DNA of 61,555 bases. Source: Gammaproteobacteria bacterium (GTDB lineage Bacteria > Pseudomonadota > Gammaproteobacteria > Pseudomonadales > Azotimanducaceae). The notes beneath the pieces are model-generated. The model saw nothing but the letters and a program-made list of their open reading frames with translations. It was not told the origin of the DNA and made no database searches. Every line of letters starts with the position of its first letter. Position 1 is the stretch's first letter. The stretch lies in the NCBI GenBank assembly GCA_026706385.1, contig JAPOYV010000100.1:1-61555 (forward strand), read 5' to 3'. Shown here piece after piece: positions 43,888-50,968 of the stretch. Both the position numbers and the translations under genes were made by a program.

Positions 43888-45552
43888 ATGCGCGTGCCCC
43901 ATAGCCAGGTCCGGCGCCTCGCGGTCGTCGTCCTCGCTCTGGGGCTGACCGGGCCAGCTTTCGGCACGTCGGCGGACACGGCCTCCTCCGGCGTGGTCGT
44001 ATTCGGCAGCTACCTGAACCCGGGCACCGCCGAACGTCAAGCCGAAGTCGTCCGGGAGCGGCTTGGCGTTGCGCTTGCGGTGACGGAGGTCCGCATCGAC
44101 GACGTGGTCTACCACCGCGTCGTGTCCGAGGCGTTGCCGGAGGCGGTCGCACGGCAGATGATCGAGCGCGCAGCCCAGCGCGGTCAGGACGCCTGGTTCG
44201 CGGTCGCGCAAGCACCCCGCAGCGATGTAGTCGTAGACGTCGCGCCCGACTCGCCCGAACAGCCATCTCCAGAGCCGTTGCCCGCGCCCGCGCCTGCGGC
44301 GAGAGCGGTGCCCGACGAGCCTGCGGACCGGGCAGTCGATGACATCGCCATTCCCATCGATATCCCGGAAACCGCATGGACAGACCGCTTCAACCGCATC
44401 GACCTGACCGGCAGCTTGAGCGCCCAGACACGGCTGTTCTACCGCCGCATTGGCCATGCCGGACAGAGGTCCCGCCCCAGCGGCTTCGTGGCGATGCCGC
44501 AACTGTACGTGGAGGATCGAACCGGCTGGAGCTTCACGCTGTCGCCGTTCTACCGCTTCGACAGCGACGATCCCGAGCGTACGCACGCCGATCTGCACGA
44601 GGCGTACGCCCTGTTTTTCGGTTCGCTCGGCGACGGGCAGTGGGAGACGCGCCTAGGCGTCGACCGTGCGTTCTGGGGCGTCGTCGAATCCAACAACCTC
44701 GTCGACATAGTCAACCAGGTCGACCTGGTCGAACACCCGGACGAGAAGTCCAAGCTCGGCCAGCCCATGGCCTATTTCGCCTACATCGGAAACTGGGGGA
44801 CGATGGAGCTCTTCGGCTTGCCGTATCACCGCCAGAGGACGTTCCCCGGCTACCCTGGCCGGCTGAGGTTCCCGTGGCTCGTGGACGACGAGATCGTCAC
44901 TTACGAGAGCGGTCAGGAGGAACGGCACGTCGACGTGGCCGCGCGCTACAGCCACACCTTCGGGTTGTTGGACATCGGCATCAGTGCATTCCAAGGGACG
45001 AGCAGGGAACCCTTCCTGTCCCCTAGGATTGGCGTCGGCAATGAAATCACCTTGGCGCCCCACTACGAGCAGATTCAGCAAGCCGGTCTCGACGGCCAAG
45101 CCACCTTCGATACGTGGCTCTTGAAGCTCGAAGCCATCTATCGGAGCGGGATGTCGAACCGTCTCGGCGAGGAGGAGGCCTATGCGTCGTTCGTCCTCGG
45201 GGGCGAATACACGTTCCACGGCCTACTCGAGACCGCCGCGGACGTCACTGTTCTCGCGGAGTGGTGCTACGACGAGCGCGGGATACGGGCGACCACGAAA
45301 TTCGACAACGACCTCTTCCTGGCGACGAGACTGTCGCTCAACGACGTTCAGGGTACGGAACTCTTGATCAGTGCATTGCTCGGAACGGACCACGACTCTC
45401 GCGTGCTCACGGCGGAACTCAGCGGGCGCTTGACGGATCGATGGTCGGTACGACTCGAAGCGGTCGCCCTGCTCGAACTCGACCCCTGGGATGTCCTTTA
45501 CGAGACGCGCCGCGACAGTTTCGTCGAAGTGGGCCTGACGTACAGTTTCTAG
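43888..45552 (+). CDS. Outer-membrane beta-barrel protein with N-terminal SPOR-like domain
   Basis: 554 residues. A signal peptide (to about FGTSA) is followed by a small alpha/beta region (VVVFGSYLNPGTAERQAEVV, about 35-110) that resembles SPOR domains. A Pro/Ala linker (about 115-150) leads to a long run of amphipathic strands ending in YSF, the usual barrel assembly signal. It begins 2 bases after the preceding stop. It probably forms the outer-membrane exit of the MMPL/LolA-like system. The N-terminal SPOR-like part is unusual for such barrels. Confidence 0.75.
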   Translation: MRVPHSQVRRLAVVVLALGLTGPAFGTSADTASSGVVVFGSYLNPGTAERQAEVVRERLGVALAVTEVRIDDVVYHRVVSEALPEAVARQMIERAAQRGQDAWFAVAQAPRSDVVVDVAPDSPEQPSPEPLPAPAPAARAVPDEPADRAVDDIAIPIDIPETAWTDRFNRIDLTGSLSAQTRLFYRRIGHAGQRSRPSGFVAMPQLYVEDRTGWSFTLSPFYRFDSDDPERTHADLHEAYALFFGSLGDGQWETRLGVDRAFWGVVESNNLVDIVNQVDLVEHPDEKSKLGQPMAYFAYIGNWGTMELFGLPYHRQRTFPGYPGRLRFPWLVDDEIVTYESGQEERHVDVAARYSHTFGLLDIGISAFQGTSREPFLSPRIGVGNEITLAPHYEQIQQAGLDGQATFDTWLLKLEAIYRSGMSNRLGEEEAYASFVLGGEYTFHGLLETAADVTVLAEWCYDERGIRATTKFDNDLFLATRLSLNDVQGTELLISALLGTDHDSRVLTAELSGRLTDRWSVRLEAVALLELDPWDVLYETRRDSFVEVGLTYSF

Positions 45553-45569
45553 CAGCGCGCGGAGAACCT

Positions 45570-46310
45570 CTAGCGCCGATCGAGGGTGGCTAACTCGGCC
45601 AAGGCGAGTTCATGGATGAGGCCGTCGAAATGATTCCCAGCCGGCAGTTCCACGGCTCGGGTCAGGAGACTGCGCGCACGGTCCCGGTGTTTCCGACCGC
45701 CGATGGCCAATAGACCGCGTCCGAACTCGTAGTGCGCCATCTTCTCGTCGGGCGCAAGCTCCAGCGCGCGCTCGTAGTTTTCGATCGCCGCACCCACGGT
45801 GGCTCCGTAGACGGTTCTGCCGAGGAGGCGGCCGACACCGGCAACCACGTCGGCATGCCAGGATGCGAGGCTGAGGCGCGCCGCAGCCATGTCCGGATCG
45901 AGTTCGAGAACGGCCTCGATCGACTCGCGCGAGCGTCCGACGTAGCCTTGCCGCAAGGCCTTGGCCGGGCCGATGCTCTGCGCATAGCGAGCCACCGCGT
46001 GGGACAGTTGGAACTTGGCTTCGGCACTCGTCTCGTCAAGTGCCACGGACTGGGCGGCGAGTTGGTTGGCGCGTTCGAGAGTGGGGACTTGCTCGCCTTC
46101 GGGTGCCACGAAATGCCCGTAGACAGCCAAGGCCTCTGCCGCCAACGCAAGTCCGTCCGACGTGCCAAGCGCCTCCGCCAACTCGGCGGCTTCTAGGTAG
46201 CGACCCTCGTCAAAGGCCGTCCGGGCAGCGGTTGTAGGGGCATCTGTCGCGAATGCCGTGGAGGCGAACAGGACCGGTGCGAGGAATCGTACGAAGGCGG
46301 CGGCGCTCAC
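45570..46310 (-). CDS. Secreted TPR-like repeat protein
   Basis: A 246-residue protein from the GTG at 46310 overlapping the stop of the synthase gene (GTGA). It has a signal peptide (LAPVLFASTAFA) and several helical repeats with TPR spacing (AARTAFDEGRYLEAAELAEA, AIENYERALELAPDEKMAHY). It is probably a periplasmic scaffold. Coupling to the squalene/phytoene synthase suggests related expression, but no function can be assigned. Confidence 0.7.
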   Translation of the reverse strand: MSAAAFVRFLAPVLFASTAFATDAPTTAARTAFDEGRYLEAAELAEALGTSDGLALAAEALAVYGHFVAPEGEQVPTLERANQLAAQSVALDETSAEAKFQLSHAVARYAQSIGPAKALRQGYVGRSRESIEAVLELDPDMAAARLSLASWHADVVAGVGRLLGRTVYGATVGAAIENYERALELAPDEKMAHYEFGRGLLAIGGRKHRDRARSLLTRAVELPAGNHFDGLIHELALAELATLDRR

Positions 46311-47344
46311 CCCCCGCTGCCCGCGCGCGATATCCGCTCCACCGCGCGGTCGAACATCCACCGCAGGCCCCGATCCCAGCGCACGAGCGCGCTGGTTGCC
46401 AAGACGATGGCGCGCACCTCGTTGCGCGAGATCTTGACTTGGGCTCCATTGACGAACGCCGGGTTCTCGGCGAGCCGCAGCAGGGTCTGCACGGCCATGC
46501 CGAGCGCCCAGAGCAGGAACCGGCGCATGCCGGCTTCCTTCGCCGGAATCAGCATCGTGTACCTGAAGGCGCCCGCCAAGTGACCTGCGGCCACGTAGAT
46601 CAGTCGCAACATGGCCATGGCGAACTTGCTGCCGGCCTGGCCCTTGCCGGGGACAAGAGACGAGAGATCGAGGCCGACGTCCGCGAACACGTCCCGGGGC
46701 AGCCAGCAGACGCCGCGTTCACGGTCCTCCCAGAAGTCCTTGAGGATGTTCACCATCTGGAGCCCTTGCCCGAAGCTCACCGACAAGCCGAGCAACCGTT
46801 CCCGCCGGCTCTTGAGGCCGGGCGAATAGTCGCAGAACAACTCCGTCAACGTCTCGCCAACGACGCCTGCCACGCAGTAGCAGTATCGATCCAGGTCGCG
46901 CATGCCCTCGAGGCCACGCGGGGTCATGCTCGCCTGGAACTCGGCCATCCCCGGGGCCATGATGCCGATGCAGCGCTCGATCGGTTCGCGCTGCGAGCGA
47001 CGAAATCCGCGCGTGACCCCGACGACCGTGTCCACATTGGCGACAAGATTCCGCTCGGCTTCAATGGTGGCGTCGGACAGCATCGGGTGGAGATCCCGGC
47101 CGAACTCCCGTGCCGAGGAAGTGCCGTTGACGACGCTGACAAATCTGTCCAGGTAGACGCTCTTCTCGTCCACGGGCAGGGCGGGTTCGTCCTCGATCGT
47201 GTCGGCGATCCGACACAGCAGGTAGGCGTTGCCGACGACGTGGCACAGCGGCTCCGGCAGTTGCGGAATGGTGAGCGCGAAAGTCCGTGAAACGCCGGGC
47301 AGCGCTTCGGCCTGATACGCTAGAGATTCCGTGCTGCTGTTCAG
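46307..47344 (-). CDS. Squalene/phytoene synthase family protein
   Basis: About 345 residues. Homology clearly extends upstream of the GTG at 47173: YQAEALPGVSRTFALTIPQL, then VVGNAYLLCRIADTIEDEPA with the first Asp-rich motif. No ATG or GTG exists in frame there, so a CTG at 47344 is the most likely start, or a small indel hides the true one. The second Asp-rich motif is in MVNILKDFWEDRERGVCWLP. The enzyme condenses two prenyl diphosphates head-to-head. With idi nearby this indicates squalene/hopanoid or carotenoid synthesis; which product is unclear. Confidence 0.8.
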   Translation of the reverse strand: MNSSTESLAYQAEALPGVSRTFALTIPQLPEPLCHVVGNAYLLCRIADTIEDEPALPVDEKSVYLDRFVSVVNGTSSAREFGRDLHPMLSDATIEAERNLVANVDTVVGVTRGFRRSQREPIERCIGIMAPGMAEFQASMTPRGLEGMRDLDRYCYCVAGVVGETLTELFCDYSPGLKSRRERLLGLSVSFGQGLQMVNILKDFWEDRERGVCWLPRDVFADVGLDLSSLVPGKGQAGSKFAMAMLRLIYVAAGHLAGAFRYTMLIPAKEAGMRRFLLWALGMAVQTLLRLAENPAFVNGAQVKISRNEVRAIVLATSALVRWDRGLRWMFDRAVERISRAGSGG

Positions 47345-47461
47345 CTTCGGTACCCTCGCGAGGAGTCGGGTTCCACCATGACAGGTGGTGGCCTGCCGGT
47401 CAAGTTGGCAAAGTGACCGGGCAGTCAGTGCTCAACGGACTTGTCGGACCGAGTGTCGATG

Positions 47462-48373
47462 CTACGCACCTTCGCCGACACCAGGCGCCAGCCAGACGCA
47501 CGTGGGGCATTCGGGGTCGGCAAGCGAGGCATCCTCGGCGCACTGGTACTGCGGCGTATCGATGCGTTCTTGCCGGCTGTCGCCGCGCATGACGCCGTCC
47601 TTCCAAGCGTCGTCCGGGGCCCACCGGTAGTCGAGTTCAGTCACCGTCCCGGGAACCGTGGCATCGCGAATCAGATCGAGGGCGTGGCGAACGACATCCC
47701 GCTGCATGGCCGTGTCGAATGCCCGACCGGCAGTGCGCCCCAGCGGGAAGTCGAGGAAGACGGCGCGCGGCGCACCCGCGGACCGGGTGATCGAAAGCGC
47801 GCTCGACAGGCTGACAGAGGCAATCCCGCGCGCCTCGACCTCCCTCGCAATCAGTCCTACGGACTGGTGGCAGACCGGTCAGACCGGCACCATGAGGGCG
47901 ACGTCGACGGCGTCCGCTACGAGGCGGTCGGCGAGGGCCGGGGCCAGCACGTCGCGCACCCTCCTTGCCGAGTAGATGCCGCCCATGAACGTGTACGCGT
48001 TCGCGCCCACCTCGCCGATGACGCCTTCCGCCGCCAGGTCGCGCAAGGTCTCGAGGGGGAACACCACGTTCGGATCCTGACGCGAGTCGGCCAGATCGTA
48101 GGCGAAGTGGGTCGTGCGGAGATCCTCGACCGGGGTGTCGCGGGCGATCTCCCGGTAGCTGAAGTCGTCGCGGTGATGGAAGGCGATCTGGCCCAGGGCA
48201 TAGATCCCGCCGGACGCGACCAGGCCGACCCGCCACTCGTTCTGTGGCTTGCCCGTGTGCGCAAGACTGGCCAGCGGCTCGTTGGCGACCCAGCGGTACG
48301 GCGGGTAGCCGAGGGACGAGTACACCGCACGGGTGCGCGCGATGTAGTCGACCGGGGGTTGCCGGCCGGTCAT
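47462..48373 (-). CDS. GrdB-like (glycine/betaine/sarcosine/D-proline reductase family) selenoprotein with in-frame UGA
   Basis: Two frames separated by one TGA (47879-47881) form a single 303-residue protein. The first half runs MTGRQPPVDYIARTRAVYSS, then DLRTTHFAYDLADSRQDPNV, VFPLETLRDLAAEGVIGEVG and VALMVPV. The UGA follows, then PVCHQSVGLIAREVEARGIA, FLDFPLGRTAGRAFDTAMQR and so on to TAG at 47462. The UGA (residue 165) falls at the UxxC position where relatives carry CPVC. A perfect SECIS-like hairpin lies 12 nt downstream. The start ATG overlaps the pterin dehydratase stop (ATGA). A redox role is inferred. Confidence 0.8.
47852..47866 (-). promoter_or_regulatory. Bacterial SECIS-like hairpin downstream of the UGA
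   Basis: In the mRNA, CAGUCC-GUA-GGACUG forms a perfect 6-bp stem with a 3-nt loop starting with G. The stem begins 12 nt and the loop 18 nt after the UGA. Position, small loop and loop G match what is known for bacterial selenocysteine insertion elements read by SelB. Confidence 0.65.
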
Positions 48374-48723
48374 GAGGTGCTTGCCGACGAGGTACGCGCC
48401 GCCATGATGAAGTCGTTCCGGTGCAGGCCGCCGATCGTATGCGTCCACCAGCGGACCCGCGTCCGACCCCACTCGACCACCAGCTCCGGATGGTGGTCCG
48501 CAGCGTCCGCCAGGTCGCCGATCCGGTTCGCGAACTCGAGCGCGGCGCGGAACGTGTCGAAGGTGAACGTGGCCGTCAGCACGTCGATGCCATCCTCCTG
48601 CACGATCTCCCACCCCGGCAACGCACCGAGGAGGCGGGCCGCGTCGGCTGGCGATACGCGCGGACTGCCGGGGCGGCACGCTTGGCAGACCTCCTTCGCC
48701 AACGACTCCGTCGTTGCACTCAT
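48370..48723 (-). CDS. phhB: 4a-hydroxytetrahydrobiopterin dehydratase (pterin-4a-carbinolamine dehydratase)
   Basis: A 117-residue protein that recycles the pterin cofactor after aromatic amino-acid hydroxylation. Family marks: LGALPGWEIVQEDGIDVLTA, FRAALEFANRIGDLADAADH and the histidine motif HHPELVVEW followed by TH. The ATG at 48723 overlaps the symporter stop (ATGA), and its own stop overlaps the selenoprotein start. No pterin-dependent hydroxylase is in the window, so its role in this operon is unclear. Confidence 0.9.
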   Translation of the reverse strand: MSATTESLAKEVCQACRPGSPRVSPADAARLLGALPGWEIVQEDGIDVLTATFTFDTFRAALEFANRIGDLADAADHHPELVVEWGRTRVRWWTHTIGGLHRNDFIMAARTSSASTS

Positions 48724-50459
48724 CGTGGTACCCGAATCCGTCGCACCATCGCCTTGACCTCCTCCGGCGGCTCCCGGGTCAATGCGCTCACCGAGAAAGC
48801 TACCGCAAAGTTGATCAGCATGCCGATTCCGCCGATCCCTTCGGGGGAGATGCCGAACAGCCAGTTCTCGGCCACGTCCGCGGCGAACGGTTCGACCACC
48901 ACACCCTTGAAGTAGATGATATAGCCGACCGTGAACAACAGCCCCGCGAGCATGCCAGCGACCGCACCCGGCTTGTTGATGCGCACCGAGAAGATGCCGA
49001 GCAGGATCGCCGGGAACAGCGATGCCGCGGCGAGCCCGAACGCCAACGCCACGACCTGCGCCACGAAGCCAGGCGGGTTGAAGCCGAGGTAGCCCGCCAT
49101 CAGGATGGCGACGCCCGCCGAGATGCGCCCGGCCATCAGTTCCCGGCGCTCCGAGATGCTGCGCCAGAAGACGCCCTTGCACAGGTCGTGCGAGACCGCC
49201 GCGGAGATCACCAGCAGCAGGCCGGCGGCGGTTGACAGGGCCGCGGCGATCCCGCCCGCCGCCACCAGCGCCACCACCCAGTCCGGCAGGCCCGCGATTT
49301 CCGGATTGGCGAGTACGATGATGTCGCGGTCCACCGTGAGTTCGTTGCCTTCCCAGCCGAAGTTCTCGGCTTGGGCCGCGAAATCGGCATTGGCATCGTT
49401 GTAGTACTGGATGCGACCGTCGCCGTTCTTGTCCTCGACGGTGAGCAAGCCCGTCTCTTCCCAGGTCTTGAACCACTCGGGACGTTCTTCGTAGGGCAGG
49501 TTCCCGGTCTCCTCCCCCACCGGTCCGGTCTGGATGGTGGTCGTCAGGTTGAGCCGCGCCAGCGCGCCGACGGCCGGCGCCGTGGTGTACAGGATGGCGA
49601 TGAAGAGCAGCGCCCAACCCGCCGAGGCCCGCGCGTCGCGGACCTTCGGCACCGTGAAGAATCGGACGATGACGTGCGGCAGACCCGCCGTCCCGACCAT
49701 CAGCGCCAAGGTGATGAAAAAGACGTCGATGCGGCTCTTTGTGCCCGAGGTGTACGCGGCGAAACCAAGGTCCGTGACGATGGCGTCGAGCTTGGCGAGA
49801 AGGTAGCCGCCGCCGGCGACTTCGCTGCCGAAGGCGACCTGGGGCACCATGACGCCGGTCACCTGGAGGGAGATGAACACGGCCGGCACGGTGTAGGCGA
49901 AGATCAGTACGCAGTACTGCGCGACCTGGGTGTAGGTGATTCCCTTCATCCCGCCGAGCACCGCGTAGAGGAAGACGACGCCCATGCCGACCAGCAGTCC
50001 ATAGCCGATGTCGATGTTGAGGAAGCGCGAGAACACGATCCCGACGCCGCGCATCTGGCCGGCGACGTAGGTGAACGAGATCACGATCAGGCAGATGACG
50101 GCGACCACCCGCGCCACATCCGAGTAGTAGCGTTCGCCGATGAACTCGGGCACGGTGAACTTGCCGAAACGGCGCAGATACGGGGCAAGCAGGAGCGCGA
50201 GGAGCACGTACCCGCCCGTCCACCCCATCAAGTAGACCGAGCCGTCGTAGCCGAGGAAGGCGATCAACCCCGCCATGGAGATGAACGACGCCGCCGACAT
50301 CCAGTCCGCCGCCGTCGCCATGCCGTTGGCGACCGGGTGGACGTGTTTGCCGGCGACGTAGAAGTCGCCCGTGCTGCGCGCCTTCGACGCGAAGGCGATG
50401 CCGATGTAGAGGGCGAACGAGGCGCCGACGACCAGGTAGGTGAGGACCGTCAGGCTCAT
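48720..50459 (-). CDS. Sodium:solute symporter, VC_2705/ActP-like
   Basis: 579 residues with about 13 membrane helices. SSS-family marks: ASKARSTGDFYVAGKHVHPV near the start, WMSAASFISMAGLIAFLGYD, VLGGMKGITYTQVAQYCVLI, and VISAAVSHDLCKGVF near residue 425. An extracytoplasmic insert (about 325-375) contains VEDKNGDGRIQYYND, an EF-hand-like calcium loop. The related VC_2705 family always pairs with a DUF4212 subunit, present here with a 4-base overlap. The solute is probably an organic acid such as acetate. Confidence 0.9.
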   Translation of the reverse strand: MSLTVLTYLVVGASFALYIGIAFASKARSTGDFYVAGKHVHPVANGMATAADWMSAASFISMAGLIAFLGYDGSVYLMGWTGGYVLLALLLAPYLRRFGKFTVPEFIGERYYSDVARVVAVICLIVISFTYVAGQMRGVGIVFSRFLNIDIGYGLLVGMGVVFLYAVLGGMKGITYTQVAQYCVLIFAYTVPAVFISLQVTGVMVPQVAFGSEVAGGGYLLAKLDAIVTDLGFAAYTSGTKSRIDVFFITLALMVGTAGLPHVIVRFFTVPKVRDARASAGWALLFIAILYTTAPAVGALARLNLTTTIQTGPVGEETGNLPYEERPEWFKTWEETGLLTVEDKNGDGRIQYYNDANADFAAQAENFGWEGNELTVDRDIIVLANPEIAGLPDWVVALVAAGGIAAALSTAAGLLLVISAAVSHDLCKGVFWRSISERRELMAGRISAGVAILMAGYLGFNPPGFVAQVVALAFGLAAASLFPAILLGIFSVRINKPGAVAGMLAGLLFTVGYIIYFKGVVVEPFAADVAENWLFGISPEGIGGIGMLINFAVAFSVSALTREPPEEVKAMVRRIRVPR

Positions 50460-50752
50460 TCGTCTGTGTCGCTGTGGGACGACGCGTCGTCAGGCGGGGC
50501 CTCGTCGGACTCGGCCACGCCATGACGGCGGTCGATGACCGCCATGCCCACCACGTAGGCCACGATGACCAGCAGGAAGACGACGATGCTGCCCTGCTGG
50601 GCGAACCAGAAGCCGAGTTCGAAGCCGCCGATCGAGAACCGATTGAGGGAATCGACGAAGAGGATGCCGCAACCGAACGAGACGACAAACCACACGACCA
50701 GGCAGATGGCGACCAGGCGCAGGTTGTCGCCCCAGTGGCTCGATTTCTTCAT
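50456..50752 (-). CDS. DUF4212 small symporter subunit
   Basis: A 98-residue protein with two membrane helices (LRLVAICLVVWFVVSFGCGI and GSIVVFLLVIVAYVVGMAVI) and a short acidic tail, typical of DUF4212. It overlaps the symporter start by 4 bases, heads the four-gene operon, and is likely an obligate partner of the symporter. Its upstream region is shared with the divergent TonB-dependent receptor gene. Confidence 0.9.
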   Translation of the reverse strand: MKKSSHWGDNLRLVAICLVVWFVVSFGCGILFVDSLNRFSIGGFELGFWFAQQGSIVVFLLVIVAYVVGMAVIDRRHGVAESDEAPPDDASSHSDTDE

Positions 50753-50968
50753 GGCGCCTCGGCTGGACGGGGCAACAAGCGACGGATTCTAACGCGATAC
50801 GGGCGACCGCCCGTGTCCCCCGCCATGGCGGACATCGGTCTGCGTTCGTGTCGGGCGCTGTTCGACCGCGTCCGGCGAGCCGCACTCTCAAGCCCGTAGC
50901 GTGCGAAAATAGCGTGTGCTCTCGGATGCACGGGACCAACAAACTACAAACCGATCGAGGAGAAACAC

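Noticed and set aside
47879-47881. The UGA as an ordinary nonsense mutation
   Set aside because: Coding continues in the same frame with full family conservation, the position is a known Cys/Sec site and a SECIS-like hairpin follows.
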